Positions 45,140 through 57,095 of a stretch of 64,000 nt of DNA are shown one piece after another. The DNA is from Glebionis coronaria (lineage: Eukaryota > Streptophyta > Magnoliopsida > Asterales > Asteraceae), in contig CM046877.1 in assembly GCA_025667525.1 (NCBI GenBank), forward strand, positions 294,310,364 to 294,374,363. Reading direction: 5' to 3'. Below the pieces are notes generated by a model, which was given only the letters and a program-made list of their open reading frames with translations, was not told where the DNA came from and ran no database searches. The translations under genes and the position numbers were made by a program. Position 1 is the first letter of the stretch. Each line of letters starts with the position of its first letter.

Positions 45140-45560
45140 TATCCTTGTGATTTGAAGCCGTCAATTCATGAAACCTGGAACAAGTGAATTTCAATTAAGA
45201 TTTTCACCATCGTTGCTTTCCAGTTGTCACGAGCTCAATTCATAAAGAATCTTGCACGTCACCTACCAAGTGCTGTTTGATGTTAACACTAGAAGGATTT
45301 CCACTCGTCACTGTGATCAATAAAGAGTCACTCTGAGTGTTCTGGCAAGATCATATGATAATGCGAAGAGGCCTGGAACGAGTTTAAGTTCAATTAAGAA
45401 TTAAACCACTGTTTCTTTCCAGTTTTTCACAAGATTGGTTCTAAAAGAACCGCACGTGTAACCTACCATGAGCTTGTTTGATGTTGGCTCAAGCAGGATT
45501 TCCATCTTCATTGTAATACTTGCGTATCACTCAGATGTTCTGGCAATATTACAGGAATAC
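45140..45560 (-). repeat. Two imperfect ~198-bp tandem units in C2 3' region
   Basis: CCTGGAAC at 45174 and 45373 mark equivalent points. Each unit then has AAGTTCAATTAAGA-like text, TTTCCAGTT, ACCTACCA and TTTGATGTT. The same pair exists in C1, so it predates the split of the two copies. Confidence 0.75.
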
Positions 45561-46732
45561 TGCGTAGGACTCATGAAAATCTCTTACTTTTCACTGTGTG
45601 TGAGAAAGCAAGGAATAAATAGAAAGTGTCCTAATGAGACTTTTGATGATCTCTTGGCTCTAGACTCGATTGTGCGTTTTGATTTAGTGAGCGATGGCTG
45701 GAGAGGAGTGCCACCTTTTCAATACCAGTCTATTCGGAGTGAATAAACCAATAGATAACGTGTTGATCTCCGTGTGATTAAAAAAAATACCTTTTGAGAG
45801 ATATTTGAGTTAGCTGGGAAGGGTTGTGCATTGCATCACTGGGTCCATGATGTCTTTCTTCAATACCGAGAATCATTAGCAAAAAATGACCTCAATAGCA
45901 TATGTATTGACCCGGTTTCTGCCTAAAGTTGTAAGGAGGGTTCTTTCTTTACACCCTTTATCTTTATAATTCTTTTTCATTCTTCAACCCCTTCAATGCT
46001 TACCAATACGTCATCACTAGCACCTTGTTGTGATTGTTCCAGTGCTAGCTTGAGTACTTGGTCGGCATTCAGCTACGTTCACATTCTTTCTCCATCTTTC
46101 CTAGGACTTCTAATTCTATCTAGGGAATTGTCCTTGGGAAGATTCCATCGGCTCTGATGAATCATTGGACTAAACCTATTCCTACCACCCTTTTGTCACC
46201 ACATTCGTCGTGAATTTAAGCGTGTTTTGGGAAGGAATTGCCACCATGAAAAATCATTGAAAATCACCTAAAGTACTTGTGATATTGACATCAAAAGTTT
46301 CGTACCTTAGGTGTTTTTGATCATCAAAAACGCTCCCCCTTAATACGTGATTTACACATATTAAGTTGGATTATCGTTAAATCTTTTTCATCTTTTAGCC
46401 AAGTATCACTTAAGTCTCCTTAATCCCATTTTCTCCCCTTATCCAAAATGTTAACCATTAATATTTGGGATATTGAATGGATTAACCGATCTTTGGGTAA
46501 AAAATGAAATCGATGTTTGGCCATAGAACAAGTTAATGCTCCCCCTTAATTTAATAAGGGATAGTTGTAGTGCTTTAGTATGATATATTTTGAAAGATTT
46601 AGAATCTCGTGAGAAATTCTTGAAAAATTATCACACCTTAACACTACATCAAGCCGCAAAAGCACAATATTCACAAATATACATATTCACAATTGAAAAC
46701 CAATATAAAGTGGACCTGAAATGTACGACCCA

Positions 46733-49700
46733 TTAAATGGATCGTTGCAGTAATTTGTGGTGCACTCCATATGGTCTACCACCAACGAATCTTTCCAAGC
46801 TCCTCATCAATCTACGTTCACGGAGCTTTTGATCAATCTTCTTGATCACATACTTCGCCATCTGCCGATAACCCGGATGCCAATCCTCCGTCATCTCTGG
46901 CAAAGTCCCACCCGAGTTAAGATGCTCCAACTTTCCTCTGACTTGTAGAAGAGTCCCATCACTGTACTTATAAAGCTCACCCACCCTCATAAACTTCATT
47001 AAACCTCGACTGTTCAAGTAGAAAATGCCGCAATTCGGGACAGAAATGCCGGTATAAGGACATCTATCTACATGTTGAGGTAGAACTTGATTCACTGGAC
47101 GGGTTAAGTTGAGCTTCCTTTGGTAGCTTTCGACTCCCAACTGAAGATCTTCAACTCGTTTCTTGATAACAACGCTTCGTGTGAACATACGAAGTGCTGT
47201 ATTCAAGGCAATGAGGTCTTCACGAGGAATATGTGTGAGTTGATCTCGGGTCATCAGAAGCAACATATCTTCGATATCCTCAAGGCGAATGATAGAAAAA
47301 TCTCCCTGCTGGATTTTGTATTCTCTGTCATCCTCCCTTTTCAAGCGAATCTCCGTCACATGATAATAGCCATTCTTGGCTTCAGTTTTCAACCCTAAGA
47401 TGCTGGAGATGCGGATATCGGATCTAACATTACTTCCAGAATTGACTAGGCAGCAACCCCTGTACGCCCTTCGGACTCGTTCGTCCCAATGAGATGCACC
47501 TATAACAGCATACATATCATAATTACGAGTTACCCTTGGGACCCAGAGTCTATTTACCTTTTCCTCGATCCAGGGTATTGTCCCCCAGTTGGCAGCTTTC
47601 AGCAAGGTCAAGGATGTTGCGTACTTTGATGAACCCTTCAGAAGATACTCAAGATCATAGGTGACGAAGAAGTCGAGAGCTATCTGATTATCTTGAGTAG
47701 GATCAAGTGGAGGAGGAGCTCTTTCTGATTCATGAAGACTTGGCCGTTGAACGGTATTCAGAGCCTTCAGGATCTCATCGGCATAATACTCGAACTCCAT
47801 TCGGGTTAACCGGGTTTTGGCGCGAAGTCTCTTATCCTTCAGCGCTTTCTTCACCAAAGATGGAGTAACCGAAGTCTTATACTCATGAGCAAGAAATGCA
47901 CATAAGTCAATCGGACTGCGGATACGGAGATACAAAACATCTTTATCAGCGTCTGTGATCGGATCATATTGCGTTGCTGCCGTGATCCAAGCCTGTGGCG
48001 GTGCAGTCTCGTAAATCTCCAACGTATTTGCCCAGTCTCGTGTGCTTGGTTCAGGAACCGTAGATTGTTGTGCTTGTTGTAGAGGAGTAGAAACGCGAAC
48101 ATCTGCTGGTTCTGATTCAGGCATCTCGGCGGTGTCATGAACGGGTGAGTGTTGTGCAGCTTCGGGTTCCGTTACTGATTCTGCAATCACAGGAGCAACA
48201 ATAACAGGACTAACAGGGTTAGTGGTAACAGGTATAGATACAGCAATAGAAGTACCAGGAATCGATGACGCTGTAGTAGCATTCACATCGTGGCGCCACT
48301 TAGATCGTCTTGATTCCGATGATGTTGATTTGTCCTTCTGTGCTGCATCTTTCTTGGACTTGGTTCCAGACTTAGCAGGTTTCTTGGAACTGGTAACCTT
48401 ATCTCCCTCTTTAGGCTGTTCACCCCCATCATCATCCTCATTGTTATCCCCGTTGCTCCCCCTAGCACTCTCCTCATTACCATCACCACCATCATCGCCA
48501 TCATCATCATCATCATCCTCATCCTCATCATCATCACCATTATCGTCATCTTCATCATCCTTTTCTTCTTCTTCTTCTTCTCCACCTTCATCTTCACCAG
48601 TACCCTCGTCTTCTTCACTTTCTTCCCTTTCTTCCTCAGGTAGAATGTGGTATGGTACCACACTTCCAAACGTTTTGAATAACCTATCATCCTCCATGAT
48701 AGAGTCATTCAGGGATTTGTAAGGAGCCCGTTGAATCCTAGACTTATCAAACGATCCAAGTTCCACCATACGAGCTTTGAGGATCTTCTTTAATTCAAAA
48801 TCCGTTAACTCATAAGCAATTTTATAGGCGGATTCTGAAGGATTGGATGACTTGATCATCAAATTATCAGCTGCGAGTGTCTTCAACTCATCACGCAGTT
48901 TTGGCATAATGGACTCAACAGATTCTTTCACTTTTTCTTCAACAGAAGCTTCAAGTGCTTCTTTCTGCTCCTTGTATTTATCCCTCATCGCTTGAAGTCT
49001 GGTGATACGTGCAGCATGCTTATCAGCCTCAGCCTGCTTAACCCGAGCTAGTTCTTCTGCATGAGCTTTTCGCGTCAATTCCATATCTGTAGCGAACTTA
49101 GCAAGCATCTCTTCTTGGGCTTTCCTAGATGCTTCTTCACTTTGAACTCGTCTATGTAGATCTTGGCGAAGTTCATCCATTTCTCTCTTGTGATTATCCG
49201 TATGTTTATCCAACATTTCGGCCATCACCAATGCAGCCATTGTAGATGTTGCAGAGCTGCTCTGGGTTGATTGAAGAGGCTCGGTTGTAACTACGGTACT
49301 AAGGATGGGAGTTATAGGTGGTGGAAGAAATGGTGTTGAAGCCGGTCTGGTTGGTAAGGGTTGTATTGGTGGAGGTTGAGTTGCTAAAGGTTGAGTTGAC
49401 ACCATGATCGTAGGAGCAACAGACTCCTTTTCCACACTTGCTGAAATTGGGATTGATGTCTCCTTCGAAGTAGAATACCTTTCGGGTGACCCAAACTCAT
49501 CAATATCCTCTGGCTCCTCGTACTCTTCTTCAATATTTACCCTTGCACCTGAACCACTACCGCCCGTATCTTTCCTACTCCTTTGAATAGCTATCTTCAT
49601 CATTTTTCTCTCCGTCTTGTCAAGAGTAGGATCAACAACATCTTCTTCGTCACGTAGAACCATCTCATCAGCCTTACCCTTTCCCTTCTTAACCTGAGTC

Positions 49701-50680
49701 TTCTTCTTCTTGGTTTCGGGTTCAGGTAACGCAGCTGGTTGCTAGCGTTTACCTTTACTCTTGACCGTAGTAGACGAGTCTTCTCCAGTCTGAAGGTTTG
49801 CTTTCAGCTTCTTGATTTCTAGCTGTAGTAGCTTGTAATCAGCAGAACCCTTAATTCTTTCCGTCAGAAGGTAATCAGGAATAGGACCAGGAATAACACC
49901 ACCAGCTGGTCCTTCATGCCTTAAATCCACAGTATCGTCATCTTCTTCAGTGTGATACCGACTTGCTGCACGCCTATCAATAGTAACATCATTCTTCATA
50001 AAATAATGAATGATAAGCTTGATAAACCGAGGATAAGGAAAGAAATTAGTCTTCAGCTTCTTGTTATGGAAGAGTTGAAAGGTGAATTCTTCCCATATCA
50101 ATAATGCATAATCTGCATTTGCAGCTTTGTACATGCCATAGAAGATGTTCATTATTGGACTGCGCAAAGCATCATGCCCACTTGTTTTTGGTGTAAGACA
50201 TCTACTGAGAATACCTAACAATGCTCTCCAAGGTTGTCCTACTTTAGCAGTGGTAAACTCAGACGCAACTCGTATTTCAGGACATCCAATAGCGTCAAAT
50301 AACTCCATGAATTCATCTTTAGTAGGATCCCTCGAAAATGACATGCCTTTGGGTGTATCCCGTATACCAAAAATCTTACGGAAGTCTGAAACTGTGAGCG
50401 TCTGCTGCTTGTTGTCGATGGTGAAGGTGATCTTGTTTGAAGTGATTTCCTTGGTAGCCCAGAACTCATACATATAATCATAAGGCACCGAGGCACTACT
50501 TCTTAAAGCATTCTTAAAGTGGGATTGATCAAGAATTGCTATGGCTACTTTAAATCCATGGTGAGTGGATTTTGAGACTTGCTTCAGCCGGTAATTGTTT
50601 GGTATGAACTTGAGGGTTCGTGCTTTAGCAATAGCGGCTTCTCTAGAGTCTTGGATTGCTTGTACTGTTGGATTAGTCAT
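46733..50680 (-). pseudogene. C2 post-pol (env-position) gene, ~1315 codons, one stop
   Basis: A single frame from ATG at 50680 to 46733, interrupted only by TAG at 49742-49744. Residues 1-312: a domain also seen after pol in Asteraceae Sireviruses (FKVAIAILDQSHFKNALRSS, WRALLGILSRCLTPKTSGHD, FPYPRFIKLIIHYFMKND). Residues ~490-610: Glu/Lys/Arg-rich heptad-like coiled coil (DELRQDLHRRVQSEEASRKA). Residues ~665-780: an almost pure Asp/Glu tract. Residues ~870-1315: unrecognised folded-looking part (WIEEKVNRLWVPRVTRNYDM). No signal peptide or membrane segment is evident, so this is not a typical envelope protein. Function unknown. Confidence 0.8.
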
Positions 50681-52110
50681 TGTATCTGCTTAAAATAAGA
50701 CATGAAAGGTTGATGCACAAAAACATATAGATATATATCATTCTTATATCTAAGCATAACATATTTCAACAACATAATGCAACACGTACTTATAGCATGC
50801 AAATACTATCAATCAAACAACACTTCATCCGGAACTTTCCTTCATTCGGAACTTCTTCATCCGGAACATTCCTTCATTCGGAACTTCTTCATTCGGAAGT
50901 TCTTCATTCGGAACTTCTTCATTCGGAAGTTCTTCATTCGGAACTTCTTCATTCGGAAGTCCTTCATTCGGAACTTCTTCATTCGGAAGTTCTTCATTCA
51001 GAACTTCTTCATTCGGAAGTCCTTCATTCGGAACTTCTTCATTCGGAAGTTCTTCATTCGGAACTTCTTCATTCGGAAGTCCTTCATTCGGAACTTCTTC
51101 ATTCAGAAGTTCTTCATTCGGAACTTCTTCATTCGGAAGTCCTTCATTCGGAACTTCTTTCATTCGGAAGTTCTTCATTCGGAACTTCTTCATTCGGAAG
51201 TCCTTCATTCGGAACTTCTTTCATTCGGAAGTTCTTCATTCGGAACTTCCTTCATTCGGAAGTTCTTCATTCGGAACTTCCTTCATTCGGAAGTCCTTCA
51301 TTCGGAACTTCTTCATTCGGAAGTTCTTCATTCGGGACTTCCTTCATTCGGAAGTTCGTTCGGAACATTCCTTCATTCGGAAGTTTTTCAGAAAATTCCT
51401 TCATTCGGAAGTTTTTATCCAAGTTCATCCGGAACATTACAAACACACTTATGAAAGATTTTTCTAATCGCGTTTGTGAGTTCTAAGGTAATCTAAAGGC
51501 AACCAATCATAATCTAATGCTATTCCGCATAAAACCCACCAAAAATCCCTAGTTAATTAACCCTAAATTAATCATACGACCCCTAATTTGATAGAGATGA
51601 TTACCCGAATTAATTAGCTTGTTTTTCATGATGAATTAGACGAATTAAAGAGTTAAAAATACGATGTAATTACCTTGTAGATTGAATGAACCGGTTGATT
51701 GATGGAAAATAAGTGATATGAAAGCTTGTGTGTGTGTATAACAATGGCGGCAGGGAGAAAAATGAAACAGTGAATGATAAGAAAAGAAAAGGGGGCGGGG
51801 GATTATGTTTTGACTAGGTCAATTTTACAACTTTCAAAACTAATCACTTAAGATCCCTATCCTTTTTATTCTTTTCCTTTTTGTTTTATCATTTTTCATT
51901 TTTCACAAATAATTTTTGCCAACTAAACCTTCACACAACTTAAGCAACTCAATCTATTTGCAAAACTCCAAGATCTTAAAGCCATTCCTATCACATTGAA
52001 CGAGCACAAGTCGTATTCTAAAGCAACACCACTTAATTACCAATCAGCCAATTAATTTTCCACGATCACTTTTGAAAATCGATTTAATGACGAAGATGAG
52101 TTAATATTTT
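50681..52110 (-). other. C2 spacer between pol and post-pol gene
   Basis: Non-coding by my reading. Contains the 15-bp tandem array (50825-51437), then AT-rich sequence to 52110 with a GGGGGAG block (minus strand) at 52111. The array and the gene beyond it are absent from C1. Confidence 0.7.
50825..51437 (-). repeat. 15-bp tandem array (TTCCGAATGAAG words) in C2
   Basis: About 40 units. On the minus strand they alternate GAAGTTCCGAATGAA and GAACTTCCGAATGAA, with a few CATCCGG-type variants at the edges. Because the unit is 15 bp, frames stay open: the minus strand reads a (PNEEV/PNEEL/PNEGL)n peptide from 51208 to 50825, and both plus-strand frames are open too. I treat it as a repeat, not a gene. 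The word matches the A1 LTR arrays. Confidence 0.93.
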
Positions 52111-52249
52111 CTCCCCCTTAAACGATGACCTGTTTTCTATTTAAAGAGCTGTAGTCATTGTTTAAAGAGTCAAATATTGATGAAAGCATTTCCAATTTGT
52201 ATCTTGAAAAAGTTTGATTCGTGGTGTCAATAAGATTTCTCTTATTTTA

Positions 52250-52767
52250 ACAAATTAATGCACTGAGACGTACACAAATTCGTGTTAGACCAAGTTATAA
52301 AGTAAACTTGATCCCTTTGCATGATTTGGCTTGTAAATCATGCCCGAGAAAATTAATTCCCGTTCTGAGCCAACGTTTTCTAAGGAAATACGTGACTTTA
52401 ATATGAAAACCGGGTTGCAGTCTGAAATAACTACAAGCCATAATGGGCATGTTTTAAAAATGTACAACTTTTATACGGACTCTATTTATGGCACCGTGTC
52501 AATATTGATCGACATTTCTAAGGCCGTAAATATTACCGTACTAAAAGACATGCCCGATTTAAAAAACGAAAAATATTTTTGGTTTTTCTTGATTTTATAA
52601 TTTTTATGGTTTTTCTAGGTTTTATATTTTTTATGATTTTTGTTGGTTTTATATTTTTTTTATGGTTTTTCTTGGTTTTATATTTTTGTATTTTTCTTTT
52701 GTGGTTTATATATTTACGATAATATACATGATCACGAACAAAGGATACTCTAAATAGTTTACCACCA
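52250..52767 (-). other. C2 post-pol segment shared with C1
   Basis: Sequence just downstream of the pol stop. 52250-52600 aligns with C1 1-460 on the opposite strand. It carries the antisense small frame below. The part next to pol (52600-52767) is T-rich on the plus strand, with repeated TTTTTATGGTTTTTCTTGG phrases. Confidence 0.65.
52340..52600 (+). other. Antisense small reading frame, 86 aa, shared with C1
   Basis: MPEKINSRSEPTFSKEIRDF, then NMKTGLQSEITTSHNGHVLK, then DSIYGTVSILIDISKAVNIT. It runs against C2. The equivalent C1 frame (106-309) keeps about half the residues over 50 positions by eye. No known domain recognised. Antisense frames have been reported in some plant LTR retrotransposons, but I know of none for this group. 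Confidence 0.35.
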
Positions 52768-55700
52768 CTATTCAGCTGATTCTTCTGCCAACTCTTTGAG
52801 AGTCGCTGGAGTGAATGATTTCATGCCAAGCTTGTCGATCAAAAACTCGATTCGTCCTCGATCTAATGCTTTGGTGAACATATCCGCCAGCTGGTACTCA
52901 GTAGTGACAAAATACAGCTCGATCACTCCGTTCTCCACCTGCTCTTTAATGAAATGGTAGCGAATGTCTATGTGCTTGGCCCGGGAGTGTTGAACATAGT
53001 TGCAGCAAAGGGCAATGGCGCTCTTGTTGTCACAATACATCGGGATTTTGTTGAATCCCAAACCGTAGTCAGTTAATTGTGATCTCATCCAAAGGACTTG
53101 AGCACAACAACCAGACATGGCGATGTATTCAGCCTCCGTGCTAGAAATTGCAGCGCTTTTCTGCCTTTTTGAAGACCAACTGATCAATCTATCTCCAAGG
53201 AGTTGCACAGATCCAGAAGTGCTACGCCTCGTGTCTTGACATCCAGCATGATCGGCATCTGCGTATGATATTAAAGCAATAGAGGAATCTTTCGGATACC
53301 ATAGACCACGATGAAGTGTTCCTTTTAGATACCGAAAGATCCTTTTCACAACATGTAGGTGCTTTTCGGTAGGCCGAGCCTGATACCGGGCACACATGCA
53401 TACAGCAAATTGCAAATCAGGCCTGCTAGCAGTCAGATAGAGAAGGGTGCCGATCATCCCACGGTAAAGTTTTGGATCGACAATAGTCCCATTCCTATCT
53501 TCATCTAACTTGGATTTCTCCACCATTGGAGTGTCCACGGGGTCACAATTTTCAAAGTTATATTTCTTTAAAGATTCAAGAGCATATTTGGATTGATTAA
53601 TAAAGATGCCTCTGGGATTTTGAGAAATCTGTAACCCTAAGAAAAATGAAATTTTTCCCATCATCGACATCTGAAATCGTGTGGACATTATCTTCTCAAA
53701 GCGATTTGACAATTCTATATTAGTGGCAGCAAATATTATATCATCAACATAAATTTGTACCAGAATCATGTCGTTGCCTTCCTTGAGAGTGAATAGAGTG
53801 GGGTCCACCTTGCCTTTGGAGAAGCCTTCCGAAATGAGATATGTTGAGAGGAGATCGTACCACGCGCGTGGAGCTTGTTTCAACCCATAGAGAGCCTTCT
53901 TAAGCTTGTACACATGATTAGGAAACTCCGTGCTAACAAACCCATCCGGCTGACTAACATAGACTTCTTCCCTTAGTTCACCGTTCAAAAATGCCGTCTT
54001 CACATCCATTTGATAGACAATCATGTTCATATGAGCAGCATACGCAAGGAATAGTCTAATCGCCTCCAATCTTGCCACAGGAGCAAAAGATTCTTCAAAG
54101 TCTATACCCAAGGCTTGTTTATATCCTCTAGCAACCAATCTAGCCTTATTCTTCAATACCGCACCCATCTCATCAAGTTTAACCTTATAAACCCATAACA
54201 AGGTAAGGATGTTAACCTTGTCAAGGAGAGGAACTAATTCCCATACTTCAAGTCGTTGGAATTCATTTAGTTCCTCCTGCATGGCTTCAATCCAAGATGA
54301 TTGAGTCATAGCCTGCTGCCAATTTTTAGGTTCAACTTCAGAGAGAAATGCATCAAAGTAGCAATAGAGTGCACTCTCTTGTAATTGATGGCGTGTAGAG
54401 ACTGGTCGATCTAGATCTCTAATGACATTCCTAATTGGGTGATCTTTTGTCCATTTAGTGCTATGGTTTTCAATCCTAGGTGGTCTGGAGTGAACAATAG
54501 AAGGAGCTTCTTCTGAGGTAGATGCGGCTGAAGGGTTTTCAGGTATCGCTACACCAAAGAAAGGAAGCTCTTGTAGGTGAGCATATTCCAAGTCGTGATC
54601 AATAGAATCCTCTTCCACATCATTAGGCACAAGTAGGGGTGACGATTCAGGTGTAGTTTGAGAATCACTTGGTGACGGTGCATCCGGTTTAATGTGAATT
54701 GAAGATGCATTAGATAAAGCTTCATTGGCTGGAGCAACAACTTCAGGAATTGGAGCTATCACTACGGGTGCTGGAACTTCATCATTTGGGGGATCAAAGA
54801 ATTTGTCAATTAACGGTTGAAACAGTTTATCCCACTCGGGCCTTGATGGTGGTAAGAATGATGTAGAAGTAGGATTATTGGGAACTAATCCGGAACTAAT
54901 AGCACCGGTTCCCATTTCATGAAGCGCGGGTTCAGAGCTGTGTTGCTCAGAAGCCATCGCTGTCAGCTCATCGAAATTTGCGTCCATAGTTTCTACAATC
55001 TTGCCAAGACGACGGTTGTAAATTCGGTATGCTTTCTTGGACGGTGAGTAACCAATGAAAATACCTATATCGGCTTTCGGTTGAAGCTTACCCAAGTTCT
55101 CACTATTAATGTTTGGATAACAAAGAGCACCAAACACATGAAAAAATGAAACATCGGGTTTACGGTCATGTAGAAGCTCGTAAGGTGTTTTTCCATGGCG
55201 TTTCCGAATGATAGAACGGTTTTGGGTGAAACATGCAGTAGATATAGCCTCTGCCCACAAGAACAATGGAGCGTTCGTATAAATTAGCATAGTCCTAGCC
55301 GCTTCCATAAGCGTACGATTCTGTCTTTCAACGACACCGTTTTGTTGTGGAGTGCGTGTAGCGGATGTTTCATGTGAGATACCAACTCCCTCATTGTAAT
55401 CACGAAGAGTCTGGTTGACGAACTCTGTTCCATTGTCTGTACGAATACGGCGGACAGTAGTATTCAAACGTACCTGAATGAATTTCAGAAAAGTGATGAT
55501 AGCCTTCGGTGCTTCATCCTTTGTACGTAGAAATCTAACCCATGTAAACCTGGAGAAATCATCCACAATAACCAGAATGAATTTCTTACCGCTCACACTT
55601 TCAGTTCTCATTGGCCCACAAAGATCCATATGCAAAAGATGAAGTTTTTCTTGATTGGTGTCTTCAGCTTTGGGCCTGTATGATTTCTTGGTACTTTTCC

Positions 55701-56235
55701 CTCTTGAACACGCGGAACATAAATGGTCCTTGTGAAATTTGAGCTTTGGAAGACCACGAACTAATTCGTTTTTAGCCAGATGATTAATAGCATCGAAGTT
55801 AAGATGAGATAATCTGCGATGCCATAACCAAGACTTGGTCTTAGATGCTTTAGAGAGAAGACATACTGGAGAGGCGGCCATCATGTCTTGTAGGGACAAC
55901 GTATAAAGATTTGCACCACGAGAACCCTTCAACAAATCTTTTCCTTCCAAGTTGCGGATGAAACATGTATGTTGTCGAAAAGCAACCTCTAGGTTGGAAT
56001 CACAAAATTGTCCTACTGAAAATAAGTTATGACCAAGACCTTCTACATAGTATACCCTTGAAATCGTAACGTTTCCAATCTGATATTCACCATACCCCAT
56101 TATCTTTGCTATATGATCATTCCCGAATTTAACCGTACCAAGAAACTTGCTGACGAAATTTCGGAGCATCGAGCGATCTCCGGTCATATGCTTTGAACAA
56201 CCGGAGTCCAAATACCAGAGGATGATTTGGACCAC
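52768..56235 (-). CDS. pol: C2 Pol: protease box, integrase, reverse transcriptase, RNase H (intact)
   Basis: 1155-codon uninterrupted frame with Copia order. Protease-like DSGC at residues 10-13. GAG-pre-integrase zinc site [11 protein letters not shown] to [10 protein letters not shown] (~137-180). Integrase catalytic residues D204 (LLHMDLCGP), D267 (RTDNGTEF) and E303 ([10 protein letters not shown]), i.e. D-62-D-35-E. Acidic linker ~430-640. Reverse transcriptase with [19 protein letters not shown] and catalytic YVDD at residues 829-832. RNase H with YADADHAGC (~991) and [15 protein letters not shown]. It ends [10 protein letters not shown]. The frame is -1 relative to Gag with a 52-base overlap (56184-56235); this may be an indel rather than a programmed shift. 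Only the start is uncertain; all catalytic residues are present. Confidence 0.95.
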   Translation of the reverse strand: MVQIILWYLDSGCSKHMTGDRSMLRNFVSKFLGTVKFGNDHIAKIMGYGEYQIGNVTISRVYYVEGLGHNLFSVGQFCDSNLEVAFRQHTCFIRNLEGKDLLKGSRGANLYTLSLQDMMAASPVCLLSKASKTKSWLWHRRLSHLNFDAINHLAKNELVRGLPKLKFHKDHLCSACSRGKSTKKSYRPKAEDTNQEKLHLLHMDLCGPMRTESVSGKKFILVIVDDFSRFTWVRFLRTKDEAPKAIITFLKFIQVRLNTTVRRIRTDNGTEFVNQTLRDYNEGVGISHETSATRTPQQNGVVERQNRTLMEAARTMLIYTNAPLFLWAEAISTACFTQNRSIIRKRHGKTPYELLHDRKPDVSFFHVFGALCYPNINSENLGKLQPKADIGIFIGYSPSKKAYRIYNRRLGKIVETMDANFDELTAMASEQHSSEPALHEMGTGAISSGLVPNNPTSTSFLPPSRPEWDKLFQPLIDKFFDPPNDEVPAPVVIAPIPEVVAPANEALSNASSIHIKPDAPSPSDSQTTPESSPLLVPNDVEEDSIDHDLEYAHLQELPFFGVAIPENPSAASTSEEAPSIVHSRPPRIENHSTKWTKDHPIRNVIRDLDRPVSTRHQLQESALYCYFDAFLSEVEPKNWQQAMTQSSWIEAMQEELNEFQRLEVWELVPLLDKVNILTLLWVYKVKLDEMGAVLKNKARLVARGYKQALGIDFEESFAPVARLEAIRLFLAYAAHMNMIVYQMDVKTAFLNGELREEVYVSQPDGFVSTEFPNHVYKLKKALYGLKQAPRAWYDLLSTYLISEGFSKGKVDPTLFTLKEGNDMILVQIYVDDIIFAATNIELSNRFEKIMSTRFQMSMMGKISFFLGLQISQNPRGIFINQSKYALESLKKYNFENCDPVDTPMVEKSKLDEDRNGTIVDPKLYRGMIGTLLYLTASRPDLQFAVCMCARYQARPTEKHLHVVKRIFRYLKGTLHRGLWYPKDSSIALISYADADHAGCQDTRRSTSGSVQLLGDRLISWSSKRQKSAAISSTEAEYIAMSGCCAQVLWMRSQLTDYGLGFNKIPMYCDNKSAIALCCNYVQHSRAKHIDIRYHFIKEQVENGVIELYFVTTEYQLADMFTKALDRGRIEFLIDKLGMKSFTPATLKELAEESAE

Positions 56236-57095
56236 CTGAAAATATCACCACACGAAGACAATGTAGAGGTATCGGAATCTGAGTGTTCCTTGTTATTAGC
56301 AGGTACAGATTTAATAATCTTAGATTTGCTAACTCTAGGTTTCTTAGATTTCCTAGCCTTCTTCTTCCTAGTTGGTGGTGTAGATTCTAGTTGGTTTAAA
56401 TCCTGTGGTATTTCTTCACTGATAGGCACTATAGTGGGAGCTGACCTAGTTAAAGGGCGTTGTTTCCATACTTGAGTGCGAGTGTACCTAACTAAAGGAC
56501 GCTCAGACCTAACCTCAATGGATGCATTCCTAGTTAAAGGGCACATTTTTCCATCTAATGTAAAGGTCCTACCAGTGGGACGCCATTGCCAGCCAACTTG
56601 GGCACGAGTTCTACCCGTTGGCTTCCATTCAAGACCATTCCTAATAGCATCCATTTCATTCACATGATCAATAAGACACAAATCATGACGTTGGGAAAAC
56701 ATACATTCATTACAATTCCAACAATTCAAATTAGAATTCACGAATGGTTTTGGCTTCTGCACAGGCGCAGAGCTTTTAGTCTTAACATGATTCTTTTTAT
56801 TTAAAACTGAACTAACATTCCTATGGTGAGCTTCTACTTTCTTCTTTTTGGCACTACTAGTGGAGGGCTTGATCTTATCTTTCTTGAGTGGCGATCCTTT
56901 AGCCTTAGTAGTCTCTTTTAATCCTGTAGAAGGCAAAGTGGGAACATTAGCAACAGATTTTAAAGGTGCCTTACTTGATTGTGCCAATGACGGTTTTGCT
57001 CCTGGAGTCTTATTAAATGGAGTTACAGCAATGGGCCTATTAGTGAGTAGTGCAGAACCTTGTGTACCTATGTATTGCAAATATGCTAAGCAATA
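56184..57095 (-). pseudogene. gag: C2 Gag, C-terminal part
   Basis: 298-codon part in the Gag frame after a stop at 57096. Ser/Lys-rich, with LNCWNCNECMFSQRHDLC (Cys-rich, not a standard knuckle). Three repeats of the R-PL-TR or PTGRTRAQVGWQWRPTGRT type follow, then RKKKARKSKKPRVSKSK. It ends at 56184, overlapping the pol start in another frame. Confidence 0.8.

Larger units (their letters stand above)
44483..46732 (-). other. C2 3' non-coding region
   Basis: About 2.2 kb between the post-pol gene and the polypurine tract. It aligns with C1 (940-2133 and 13432-14147) and holds the ~198-bp repeat and a ~29-bp array. No supported coding frame; the 99-aa frame at 44612 lies across the array on the antisense strand. 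Confidence 0.75.

Noticed and set aside
48222..48722. 166-aa Ser-rich plus-strand frame and 141-aa Met/Arg-rich minus-strand frame over the acidic tract
   Set aside because: Shadows of the GAT/GAA-rich acidic stretch of the C2 post-pol gene in other frames.
46733..50680. Envelope gene
   Set aside because: Position fits, but I see no signal peptide, membrane segment or processing site; called post-pol gene of unknown function.
50825..51437. CRISPR-like array
   Set aside because: Units are 15 bp with no spacers between them, in a plant retrotransposon; it is a tandem repeat.
50777..51486. Two plus-strand frames of 225 and 229 aa rich in FIRN/HSEL repeats
   Set aside because: By-products of the 15-bp array, whose unit length is a multiple of three.
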